Assembly (NCBI RefSeq): GCF_009799805.1
Contig: NZ_CP047050.1
Span: forward strand, 696,001-760,000
Direction: 5' to 3'
Length of the DNA stretch: 64,000 nt
DNA from: Myroides phaeus
Lineage (GTDB): Bacteria > Bacteroidota > Bacteroidia > Flavobacteriales > Flavobacteriaceae
Shown piece after piece: positions 1 through 7,842 of the stretch (within the stretch, counting starts at the first letter, position 1; each line of letters starts with the position of its first letter). Below the pieces are notes generated by a model. The model ran no database searches, had not been told where the DNA came from, and saw only the letters and a list, made by a program, of their open reading frames with translations. The translations under genes and the position numbers were made by a program.

Positions 1-1335
1 AATACTTGTTTAGACTCATACTGAGAAGAATCAAACTTAACTTTTGGTTGCTCGTAAACTTTAGAAGCCCCTTCTTTTGCATCAAAAGCATAAATAGTTC
101 CAGGAGTAATATAATTTGTAAAAGAATAGTACAACGTAATATCCTCTTTTTTACCTCCAAAACCACTTACAGTTCCTATTCCAGGTAATTCTACCACTCT
201 AACTTCTTTTCCTGTATAATCGTACTGCTTAACAACAGATACAGCATCTTGTAGATAGTTAGCAAAGATATATCCAGCACCTTTTGTTGGCGTTAAAACA
301 TTTTTTGTCTCTGGAATAAAGTCAACCCAATTTGCTTGAGCAGCATTATTAGCATCAACTGTTACAACACGCGTATTTGGTGCTTTATAATCTGTTGCTA
401 TAAACAACTTACCATCTTTACTATCTAAAACACCACTACTACTCTCAAAGTTATTAACAATGTTAATAATTGGGCTATTTGTTTTAGTTAAGTCTTGAAT
501 ATACAATTCGTTTCCATAAGTAGAATTTGCAGCTGTAATAACTAAATATTTATTATCACCTGTAACATAACCACCTACATATCTTCTCTTTTTATCTTTT
601 CCAAAAATTAGTGCGTCTTCTTTTTGTGCAGTACCTAATTTGTGGTAATACAACTTATGTTGGTCAGTCTTAGCAGACAATTCACTTCCTTCAGGCTTGT
701 CATAACTTGAATAATAAAATCCTTCATTACCAAACCAAGAAACACCACTAAACTTTACATCAACAAGTGTATCTCCAATTACCTTTTTTGTTTCAGCATC
801 TAAAACAATAATCTTTCTCCAATCACTTCCTCCTTCAGAAATTGCGTATGCAACTTTAGAACCATCTTCAGAAAAATCAACACTACCTAAAGAAGTTGTT
901 CCATCTTTAGAAAACTTATTTGGATCTAAGAAAACCTCTTCCTTACCAGCCTCATCTTTTCTATATAAGATAGATTGATTTTGTAAACCATCATTTTTAA
1001 AGAAATAAGTATATTTTCCTTCTTTAAAAGGAGCACCTATTTTCTCGTAATTCCACGCTTCCTCCATTTGTTTTTTCAAATCATCTCGGAAAGGAATTTG
1101 AGCTAAATAATTGTAAGTAACCTCATTCTCTGCTTTCACCCAAGCTGCAGTTTCTTCAGAGCGGTCATCTTCTAACCAACGATAAGGATCAGCAACATCA
1201 ACTCCAAAATAAGTATCTACTACTTCACCTTTATTCGTTACTGGGTATTTCAATGCCTCAGCAGTTGAACTATCTCCTTGTTTACACGATATAACGATTG
1301 TAGCAACAAGCAGAGTCATAAATGTTTTTCTCATA
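1..1335 (-). CDS. Prolyl oligopeptidase family serine peptidase (S9A), 3' part outside the window
   Basis: A reading frame opens at the ATG complementary to 1333-1335 and stays open for 445 codons to the window edge. The N-terminus is a lipoprotein signal with Cys at about residue 17 (VISC). Next come the family's N-terminal signature DPYRWLEDD and a long stretch that reads as the beta-propeller of prolyl endopeptidases. The family cleaves proline-containing peptides; its Ser-Asp-His catalytic domain would lie beyond position 1, so activity cannot be judged here. A TAnnTTTG promoter element sits about 26 bases upstream of the start. The protein is probably periplasmic and membrane-anchored, used for peptide scavenging. 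The family assignment is secure; the substrate is unknown. Confidence 0.9.
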
Positions 1336-1360
1336 AATAGGGTAATAATTAGTTATAAAA

Positions 1361-1368
1361 CAAATATA
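1361..1368 (-). promoter_or_regulatory. TAnnTTTG promoter element of the S9 peptidase gene
   Basis: On the minus strand this reads TATATTTG, an exact match to the Bacteroidota -7 consensus TAnnTTTG, about 26 bases before the ATG of the peptidase gene. No convincing upstream TTTG element was found. Confidence 0.55.
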
Positions 1369-1414
1369 AATAAATATAGGTAGTAATCCCATCTTTATGG
1401 CACTATACCAAAAG

Positions 1415-1437
1415 CAAAAAGCAAGGATATCCTTGCT
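1415..1437 (-). terminator. Intrinsic terminator after the DUF4625 gene
   Basis: The palindrome AGCAAGGATATCCTTGCT at 1420-1437 is followed on the minus strand by five T residues. It lies 14 bases beyond the stop of the DUF4625 gene and would end the four-gene minus-strand cluster. Confidence 0.6.
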
Positions 1438-1450
1438 CTTTGTTATTTTA

Positions 1451-2026
1451 TTAATGATTATGGTCGTGATCTCCTTCTTCATGGTCGTGGTCGTGATCGT
1501 GATCGTGTCCACCACTACCTTCACCTGGTCCAACAATTTCAATGTTTCTAAAAACCATTGTTTGGTTTCCTGCCTTATCAAGAACCTGAACCATAAAATG
1601 ATATGCTCCACGTTTTACGTCTGCAGGAATAACAATTTCGTGATGATGAACATTTGCATTTCTCTGTCCAAAAATATCATCCCATACGCGGAGAAACTTA
1701 AAAGCCTTACGATTTTCATTTTCCTCATCGTGATCGTGATTATGATCATCGTGTAATATTACAATTGAATGAGAATGATTATGGCTTCCATGATCATGTC
1801 CGTCATTAACATGTATATCTACTTTATAACTTCCTAAAGCGATATTATCCGATAATTCCATATCAAAGTGAATATCTTTTCCCGCTTCAAGTTTTGCCCC
1901 TTCAACGGGTGCATTTAATATTACTACTGGTTTTTCTGTATCAATACCGTCATCACCAGTAGTACATGAACTAAAACCTACTATACTTAAAATTGATAAA
2001 ACGAATATATTTTTTACTGTTTTCAT
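1451..2026 (-). CDS. DUF4625-like histidine-rich lipoprotein
   Basis: 191 residues. A lipoprotein signal ends at Cys21 (FSSC), followed by an acidic linker and an immunoglobulin-like beta domain of the DUF4625 type (TEKPVVILNAP near the start, DKAGNQ near the end). Two segments are full of His and Asp: an internal loop at about residues 73-100 (HDHGSHNHSHS, DDHNHDHDEE) and a C-terminal tail (HDHDHDHDHEEGDHDHNH). Such tracts bind Zn, Ni, Co or Cu. It is the last gene of a minus-strand cluster with a TonB receptor and two small proteins, so I infer a surface or periplasmic metal-capturing lipoprotein that supplies or buffers metal for the receptor. The DUF4625 call is from memory of the family; the metal identity is not shown. 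Confidence 0.75.
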   Translation of the reverse strand: MKTVKNIFVLSILSIVGFSSCTTGDDGIDTEKPVVILNAPVEGAKLEAGKDIHFDMELSDNIALGSYKVDIHVNDGHDHGSHNHSHSIVILHDDHNHDHDEENENRKAFKFLRVWDDIFGQRNANVHHHEIVIPADVKRGAYHFMVQVLDKAGNQTMVFRNIEIVGPGEGSGGHDHDHDHDHEEGDHDHNH

Positions 2027-2076
2027 TTTTTTACTTTTTTACTATTAAAATTTCTTTGTTTTGATAATTGAGTTTC

Positions 2077-2409
2077 CTAAATGTAAAATACATTTGGAGG
2101 TCCTCTTAACCAATAGAAATTAATAGTATTCAGTAGGATAAGACATTCTCTAAAGGCAACTTTTTCAATATACTGATGTACATAGAAAGGCTCCCATTCA
2201 ACAATGTCGATAACAAGAGCTGGTGATATTTTATATAGATATTGATCACAATAATGAACAGTATCTGCATCAACCCACTCCGTTTTATTAGTTCGAACAC
2301 CATATTGGTGCTCTATGATGACATAGTGTAAAAGATTGCTTATATGTGGAACTAAAAAAACCACATACATAAAGGCGAACCAAATTACACGTATGCTTCT
2401 TTTTGTCAT
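2077..2409 (-). CDS. Small membrane-anchored protein with C-terminal RGPP motif
   Basis: 110 residues, function not recognised. It has a hydrophobic N-terminal segment (about residues 7-28), a Cys-Asp pair near residue 55 and a C-terminal LRGPP followed by a few residues. Its ATG overlaps the TAA of the TonB receptor gene by one base (TAATG), which implies translational coupling. It resembles the 124-residue protein at the other end of the cluster: both have an N-terminal hydrophobic segment, a CD pair, then 42-45 residues and LR(G/A)PP close to the end. I infer a pair of paralogous accessory proteins for the receptor. DUF2946-type proteins of proteobacteria are a possible comparison (small, Cys motif, RGPP-like ending), but that link is untested. 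Confidence 0.7.
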   Translation of the reverse strand: MTKRSIRVIWFAFMYVVFLVPHISNLLHYVIIEHQYGVRTNKTEWVDADTVHYCDQYLYKISPALVIDIVEWEPFYVHQYIEKVAFRECLILLNTINFYWLRGPPNVFYI

Positions 2410-4775
2410 TAAAACGGAATCTGTATCATCAATTGAATTGATCTACCTAACTCCGGAATCTCTAATGGGCGATAGAAACTCATATGATTTAATATCTTAG
2501 TATCAAAGATATTTGTTGCTGTTAAGCTTGCTTTCGCTTCAAACTTACCGAATAATAAAGTCGAAGAAATACCTGCTCCAAAGCTTTGTGAACTTGGAGT
2601 TATAGCTTCACCTTGAGCAATTCTCTCTTGTCTTCCAAACCACTTCCCATTAAAATGCACTTCCGGTTGTTTTAAAAATCTCCAATCGTTAAAGGCATAT
2701 TTCAACTCCCCATAAAAGTTCATTGGAGGAGAAAAAGGCAATGGATAGTCTCCTTTTTTACCATTAGACAACTGTCGATTATAAATATATTCAAACACTC
2801 CCTCAAACGTAAAGTTCTTCAAGAATTGCTTTTCAACCTTCCATTCAAAACCAGTAATTAATGCTTTAGACTGTGAATATTGATAAATTTGCCCACTATC
2901 AGGTAATACAGAGAAAGTACCAGTAGGTCTTAAAAAAATATAATTTGTAAAGTAATAAGCATAAGGACTTACAGAAGTATTAAAACCTTCTGTTTCATAA
3001 CTTGCTCTAAAATCAAAAGCAACTCCTTGTTCTGGTTTTAAATTTGCATATCCCTTTTCGTGTCTAAACGCTCCGTGATGCACACCATTTGAAGCCAACT
3101 CAATTGCAGTTGGGAATCTAAAGTTTGTTCCGAAAGTACTTGCTAATTGAATTTTAGAAGTAAGTTCGTACTTAGCACCAATCATTCCGTTAAAACTTGT
3201 AAAGCTTTTATCTAACTTACTACTGCGTTGTGCATAATCTCCAGCGAAATTAGGAGAATGTCCTAAGTCAACTAAATAATCATACAACACATTATCATAA
3301 AAAGGTTTTATATGAATTTCTGCATAGTCAACTCTTGCTCCTGCTTCCCAAGACAATCTATCATTTACAAAATGTTCGTGCATTGCAAAAGCACCTACTC
3401 CAAAACGATTAAATTTAGGAAGTAAGAATCCGTATCCATCAATTACATTGTTCTGATAATTATACTGAACACCAATTGTAGATTTGTGATTGTTTGGAGA
3501 AATATATTCATACTTGGCAGAAGCATCAAATGTATTTAAAGTAAACTGTAACTCTAAATCAGGGTCCTTTTCTGGAGCAACTTGATCTTCAAAGTGAGTA
3601 TGAAATTTACTCATCTCTTGGCGCTTATTATTTTGAAAAGCCAATACAAAACTCAACTTCTCTCTATCAGATAAATTAAACGTTGATGTATTTACAATCT
3701 TAAAGTGATTTACACTTTGATTTGGTAATTCTATATTTCTATGGTTTCCATCATCAACTACAGAAGCAATATTTGGCAATCCGTGTGAACCAGGAAAGAA
3801 ACCACTCTTATCATAAACATCACTAACGCTTAAAATATTAGAAAAGTCATTAGATACATAACCAACTTGTCCGTACAACGCAAACCCTTTTCCTGCCGTA
3901 TTTTTCATACGTCTACCATAAATAGGAATGGTTGTATCTAAGTAATTTATACGATCTGTCGGAACACGGTAATCACCATATTCTTGTCCTGTTGCTTTAA
4001 ACTTATAGAAAAACTTATCCTCTCTTGCCTTTAGCTGTACAGACGCTCCATAAGAATCGTTGACAGTTTTACCAAATACAGTAGCATTTCCTGTAAATGA
4101 GTGTACTTGAGGTATCTTTTCATTATTAATTTTAATTACACCTCCAATTGCATCACTACCATACTCAATAGCTCCAACTCCTTTAATAATCTCAACTTCT
4201 TCTGTACTAAAAGCATCAATCTCTAATCCGTGATCTGCTCCCCATTGTTGTCCTTCTTGCTTTGCTCCATTTTCAGCAACAGCAATTCTATTAAATCCAA
4301 GTCCACGGATAATTGGCTTAGAAGCTCCTGCTCCAATTTCCATAGCATTCACACCAGGCACTGATGCTAATGTCTTTGCAAAAGATCCTGAGAAATTCTC
4401 AACCAACTTCTCATTAGACACTTTTTCTGTATTACTAATTGTTTTTAATCCAGCAGTAGATACCACTACTTGATCTAAAAGAGTTGAGTCTTCCTTCAAA
4501 TGGAAGTGTAACGTAACATCAGACTTCACATTCAAAAGTGTATCAATAGGCATATACCCTAAATAAGATATATTTAAACGATAAGTTCCTTCGACAACAG
4601 GGTTAAAGATAAATCTACCTTTTAAATCAGACATAAGTGCCTGGTCTTTAAAAGATATAGTACTTCCCACTAATGCTTCTCCATTAAAATTAGAAACGTC
4701 ACCTTTAACTGTATAAGTTTGGCCAAAAGTAACTACTGAAAACATTAGTGAAAACACAATAAATAGCATTCTCAT
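2409..4775 (-). CDS. TonB-dependent outer-membrane receptor, ZnuD-like
   Basis: 788 residues. A signal peptide (about residues 1-18) is followed by a carboxypeptidase-regulatory-like domain (about 20-105), a plug domain (about 110-220, with VEIIKGVGAIEYGSDAIGGV) and a 22-strand-type barrel that ends in Phe (QIPF). The barrel carries FRFPTAIELASNGVHHGAF at about 555-570, close to the signature of ZnuD-family zinc receptors, plus several His-containing loops (for example DDGNHRNIELP). It should import a metal ion or metal complex using TonB energy. The gene sits between two small RxPP-motif proteins and a His-rich lipoprotein, which supports a zinc-like substrate. It starts at an ATG 66 bases after the preceding gene. 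The receptor call is certain; zinc as substrate is inference. Confidence 0.95.
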   Translation of the reverse strand: MRMLFIVFSLMFSVVTFGQTYTVKGDVSNFNGEALVGSTISFKDQALMSDLKGRFIFNPVVEGTYRLNISYLGYMPIDTLLNVKSDVTLHFHLKEDSTLLDQVVVSTAGLKTISNTEKVSNEKLVENFSGSFAKTLASVPGVNAMEIGAGASKPIIRGLGFNRIAVAENGAKQEGQQWGADHGLEIDAFSTEEVEIIKGVGAIEYGSDAIGGVIKINNEKIPQVHSFTGNATVFGKTVNDSYGASVQLKAREDKFFYKFKATGQEYGDYRVPTDRINYLDTTIPIYGRRMKNTAGKGFALYGQVGYVSNDFSNILSVSDVYDKSGFFPGSHGLPNIASVVDDGNHRNIELPNQSVNHFKIVNTSTFNLSDREKLSFVLAFQNNKRQEMSKFHTHFEDQVAPEKDPDLELQFTLNTFDASAKYEYISPNNHKSTIGVQYNYQNNVIDGYGFLLPKFNRFGVGAFAMHEHFVNDRLSWEAGARVDYAEIHIKPFYDNVLYDYLVDLGHSPNFAGDYAQRSSKLDKSFTSFNGMIGAKYELTSKIQLASTFGTNFRFPTAIELASNGVHHGAFRHEKGYANLKPEQGVAFDFRASYETEGFNTSVSPYAYYFTNYIFLRPTGTFSVLPDSGQIYQYSQSKALITGFEWKVEKQFLKNFTFEGVFEYIYNRQLSNGKKGDYPLPFSPPMNFYGELKYAFNDWRFLKQPEVHFNGKWFGRQERIAQGEAITPSSQSFGAGISSTLLFGKFEAKASLTATNIFDTKILNHMSFYRPLEIPELGRSIQLMIQIPF

Positions 4776-4810
4776 TTGATTGCAATAATTTAATTAAACG
4801 TAAAAAATAC

Positions 4811-4832
4811 GGTAGGTCTACAAAGACGTACC
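4811..4832 (-). promoter_or_regulatory. Inverted repeat ahead of the TonB receptor gene
   Basis: The arms GGTAGGTC and GACGTACC are complementary except for one position and are separated by 6 bases. The element lies in the 66-base gap between the 124-residue protein gene and the receptor gene. It could be an operator (Zur- or Fur-like) or an mRNA hairpin adjusting receptor expression; neither is proven. Confidence 0.3.
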
Positions 4833-4841
4833 AAACGAAAA

Positions 4842-5216
4842 TTAAACGTTTGCAGGAGGTGCCCTTAAAGAATAGTAAACATGTGATAATGGAATAAACT
4901 CAAGAATTGCTAAATCTTGAACCTTTTGAGATAGTTCAAAATTCACAAAGTCTACTTCCATAATGTCTGCTTGTATATATGGCGTAATAATTACGTCACA
5001 AGCAAAACATTTTTCAAGCTGACCATGGTGTTCTTTTAATTGTAAAGTATGTCCATTGTCACTTCTCTTTTCATGAAAGTGAGCATGAGAACTATGTTCT
5101 TTTTCATAAGTAGAAGAAGAAAAAATATGCTCATAACTATGCACAAATTGAAAAACAATGGTAAACATAAACGCCACCATTAACAAAATTCTTGCTATGT
5201 TCTTCTTTCTTTGCAT
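4842..5216 (-). CDS. Small membrane-anchored protein with CxxC and C-terminal RAPP motif
   Basis: 124 residues, family not recognised. An N-terminal hydrophobic segment (about residues 9-26) is followed by a His-rich stretch (EHSSHAHFHEK, LKEHHGQLE), a CFAC pair near residue 70 and a C-terminal SLRAPPANV. It is the first gene of the metal cluster, 66 bases upstream of the TonB receptor on the same strand. A TATATTTG element ends only five bases before its ATG, so the transcript may be nearly leaderless. His and Cys content and position suggest a periplasmic metal-handling accessory protein. It shares layout with the 110-residue protein at 2077-2409 and is probably its paralogue. Confidence 0.7.
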   Translation of the reverse strand: MQRKKNIARILLMVAFMFTIVFQFVHSYEHIFSSSTYEKEHSSHAHFHEKRSDNGHTLQLKEHHGQLEKCFACDVIITPYIQADIMEVDFVNFELSQKVQDLAILEFIPLSHVYYSLRAPPANV

Positions 5217-5221
5217 AATGG

Positions 5222-5229
5222 CAAATATA
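5222..5229 (-). promoter_or_regulatory. TAnnTTTG promoter element of the metal cluster
   Basis: The minus strand reads TATATTTG directly before CCATT and the ATG of the 124-residue protein. It is the only clear promoter-like element found upstream of the four-gene cluster. It implies a very short or absent leader. Confidence 0.45.
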
Positions 5230-5315
5230 GACAGAAAATTAATTAGTTTACACTTTATCTAAATTTTTTACAAAAAGGAAAGTAATTGATTCTCTGATTA
5301 AGCCAAATCCTTTCT

Positions 5316-5323
5316 TACCTTTG
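5316..5323 (+). promoter_or_regulatory. TAnnTTTG promoter element of the permease gene
   Basis: TACCTTTG, 21 bases before the permease ATG. It overlaps the TTG that would otherwise extend the frame and so decides the start. Confidence 0.55.
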
Positions 5324-5344
5324 CAAGCAAACAAGAATTTAATT

Positions 5345-6535
5345 ATGAATAGTAAACTTTTAGGTAGCATATTGATTATTGCAGGATCATCTATTGGAGG
5401 AGGAATGCTTGCAATGCCCATTACTTCTGCAGGAGTAGGTTTTTTAGGCACACTATTATTGCTATTCGTAATTTGGTTTGCTATGTGCTATACAGCCTTG
5501 TTAATGGTTCGAATATATGATTTTAATTTACCGACAGATGGTTTTGACACATTGACAAAAAAATATGCTGGTATGGCTGTTAATCGAATTGCTGGACTAA
5601 GCTTGATGTTTTTAATTTATGGACTAACTGCTGCTTATATGACAGGAGGAGGAACAATTCTTAAAACTAATGCCGACCAACTTTTTGATACAAATATTGA
5701 TAGTAGATTCGCAATTCTTATTTTCTCTATTCTCTTCAGTAGTATTGTTTTAATTGGAACGCGATGGGTTGACTTATTTACAAGAGGATTATTTGTTGCA
5801 AAACTTATTTTCTTATTCTTACTTGTGGTACTTATGACTCCTTTAATCGAAGGAATCAATTTATTAAGTATGCCTTTATCACAAGGCCTAATCGTTACCG
5901 CTATCCCTGCTATTTTTACTTCATTCGGTTTTCACGGAAGTATTCCGAGTATAGTAACCTATTTAGATGGAGATAAAAAACTACTTAAAAAAGCTTTTAT
6001 CTTAGGAAGCTTATTGCCATTAGTTATCTATTTAATCTGGCAAACAGTTGTATTAGGAAGTTTAGATCAAACTTCATTTATGCAAATATTAAATGACAAC
6101 TTAGGGTTAAAAGGCTTAATATTAAGTGTTCGTGAAATGGCACAATCCTCTTCTGTAGAAACCTTATTTAGCTTTTTTGCAGCAGCAGCATTAGGAACTT
6201 CATTCTTAGGAGTTAGTATCGGTCTTTACGATTACTATAAGGATTTATTTAAAAATAAGCAGAAGCAATTCATCAAACCTCTTTCAGGAGCACTAACTTT
6301 TGTACCACCGTTAATGTTTGCCTTATTTTACCCAGAAGGTTTTATCTTAGCATTAGGTTATGCAGCTATAGCAGGAGTTATCTTAGCTCTAATCATACCG
6401 AGCATTTTATATTTAAGGGCAATGAAATTTCACAAAATTCAAATTCCATTGTATCAATATATCTTATTGGCAATGATTTTTATTTTCTCTGTGATCATTG
6501 TATATGCACAACTAATCGTGGTTCAAAACCAATAA
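5345..6535 (+). CDS. Aromatic amino acid permease (TyrP/Mtr/TnaB type)
   Basis: 396 residues with about 11 hydrophobic helices. The N-terminus GSILIIAGSSIGGGMLAMP is the substrate-site helix of the hydroxy/aromatic amino acid permease family, which imports Tyr or Trp with protons. FGFHGSIPSIVTYLDGD near residue 190-205 is another family hallmark. The frame is open from a TTG at 5321, but that TTG lies inside a TAccTTTG promoter element (5316-5323), so the ATG at 5345 is the start. It is divergent from the metal cluster. Which aromatic amino acid is carried cannot be told. Confidence 0.88.
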   Translation: MNSKLLGSILIIAGSSIGGGMLAMPITSAGVGFLGTLLLLFVIWFAMCYTALLMVRIYDFNLPTDGFDTLTKKYAGMAVNRIAGLSLMFLIYGLTAAYMTGGGTILKTNADQLFDTNIDSRFAILIFSILFSSIVLIGTRWVDLFTRGLFVAKLIFLFLLVVLMTPLIEGINLLSMPLSQGLIVTAIPAIFTSFGFHGSIPSIVTYLDGDKKLLKKAFILGSLLPLVIYLIWQTVVLGSLDQTSFMQILNDNLGLKGLILSVREMAQSSSVETLFSFFAAAALGTSFLGVSIGLYDYYKDLFKNKQKQFIKPLSGALTFVPPLMFALFYPEGFILALGYAAIAGVILALIIPSILYLRAMKFHKIQIPLYQYILLAMIFIFSVIIVYAQLIVVQNQ

Positions 6536-6633
6536 TTCTTAATATAAACCAAAATACTGCCAAATAACGTTAATCAATTCTTCTAAAGGCTGTTATTTAC
6601 CAATATTGAAAATATGAACACTTAGATTTTTTG

Positions 6634-6641
6634 TATCTTTG
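6634..6641 (+). promoter_or_regulatory. TAnnTTTG promoter element of the envelope gene block
   Basis: TATCTTTG, 19 bases before the ATG of the Omp85-type gene. It is the only strong promoter-like element before the three tightly spaced genes at 6661-10544. Confidence 0.55.
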
Positions 6642-6660
6642 CGGCTTATTTTTTCCGTAT

Positions 6661-7833
6661 ATGATAAAAAATTACTTACTAATAAAATCCTTATTTATCT
6701 TTCTGTTTTTCAGCACAATATCTTTTTCGCAAGAAAACACAAATATTTCATTAGCAGAAACACCGCACGATACAATCATTGAGAAACAAAAGTTTTTTGA
6801 TCGTATTGTAAGTTATTTTGAAGAAGCAAAAAAAGATAAATCTCAAAGTAAATTTGACCTTTCTTTTATTGGAGGACCAAGTTACTCTGTTGATACTAAA
6901 CTCGGACTTGGGATTGTTGCTTCAGGTTTATACCGTTTAGACAAAGAAGATATGACTCTTAATCCTTCTAACGTATCTATCTATACTAATTTTACTACAA
7001 GTGGTTTCTTCTCTGTGGGAATTGAAAACACAACAATATTTCCTAATGACGACTACCGTATCTTTTATGACATGGCTTTTCAGTATATGCCAAGCAAATT
7101 CTACGGTATTGGATATGAAGCAGGAGACAAAGGAGATTTTACAAAATATGACAACTACCAGTTAGGCTTAAAGTTTGACTTATTGCGAAAAGTATTACCT
7201 AATACTTATGTTGGTTTAACTTTCTCTGCTCAGAATATAAAAAGTAGAAACTTTGAAGATGAAAGTATGAGACCAGAAGCAAACCCTAAAAACACAGCTA
7301 TTGGTGGTGGTTTTTTGGCTACCTATGACTCAAGAGACTTTATCCCAAATCCATCTCGAGGATTATATCTTAAATATGAACAAACATTCTTTCCTAAATC
7401 ATTAGGAAGCAATAAACATTTTGGACGTATTGACTTTACAGCGAGAGCATACCAAGAAATATGGACAAATGCAACGTTAGCTTTTGACCTAAATGGAATT
7501 TTCAACAATGGAGAAGTACCTTGGTCAATGTTATCTCAAATTGGTGGTTCACGTCAGATGAGAGGATATTACACAGGTCAATATAGAGATAGAAAACAAA
7601 TTAACTCTCAAGTAGAATTACGTCAAAAAATATATAACAGACACGGTATAGCTGTTTGGGGAGGTGCAGGAAATGTTTTCGAAAACTTTAAAAACTTTGA
7701 TTGGAATCATACCTTACCAGCTTATGGTATCGGTTATAGATGGGAATTTAAAAACAGAGTAAATATTCGACTTGACTATGGATTAGGAAAAGGTCAAAGC
7801 GGATTCTATTTTAATATTAACGAATCATTCTAA
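6661..7833 (+). CDS. Omp85/BamA-type outer-membrane barrel protein
   Basis: 390 residues from the ATG at 6661. A signal peptide (about 1-22, ending SFSQ) precedes a beta barrel of the bacterial surface antigen (D15) type. Recognisable pieces are IGGSRQMRGYYTGQYRD, the family's loop-6 VRGY/RxRGY region, and a final amphipathic strand ending in Phe. There is no room for full POTRA repeats, so this is not BamA itself; it is a short Omp85 relative of unknown role. A TTG at 6631 extends the frame but overlaps a TATCTTTG promoter element (6634-6641), so ATG 6661 is preferred. The phosphoethanolamine transferase gene begins 9 bases after it, suggesting co-transcription. Confidence 0.85.
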   Translation: MIKNYLLIKSLFIFLFFSTISFSQENTNISLAETPHDTIIEKQKFFDRIVSYFEEAKKDKSQSKFDLSFIGGPSYSVDTKLGLGIVASGLYRLDKEDMTLNPSNVSIYTNFTTSGFFSVGIENTTIFPNDDYRIFYDMAFQYMPSKFYGIGYEAGDKGDFTKYDNYQLGLKFDLLRKVLPNTYVGLTFSAQNIKSRNFEDESMRPEANPKNTAIGGGFLATYDSRDFIPNPSRGLYLKYEQTFFPKSLGSNKHFGRIDFTARAYQEIWTNATLAFDLNGIFNNGEVPWSMLSQIGGSRQMRGYYTGQYRDRKQINSQVELRQKIYNRHGIAVWGGAGNVFENFKNFDWNHTLPAYGIGYRWEFKNRVNIRLDYGLGKGQSGFYFNINESF

Positions 7834-7842
7834 TTGTATAGC

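Noticed and set aside
1282..1756. Frames on both strands overlapping the DUF4625 gene
   Set aside because: Shadow frames caused by the His/Asp repeat codons; the DUF4625 frame has the signal peptide and domain.
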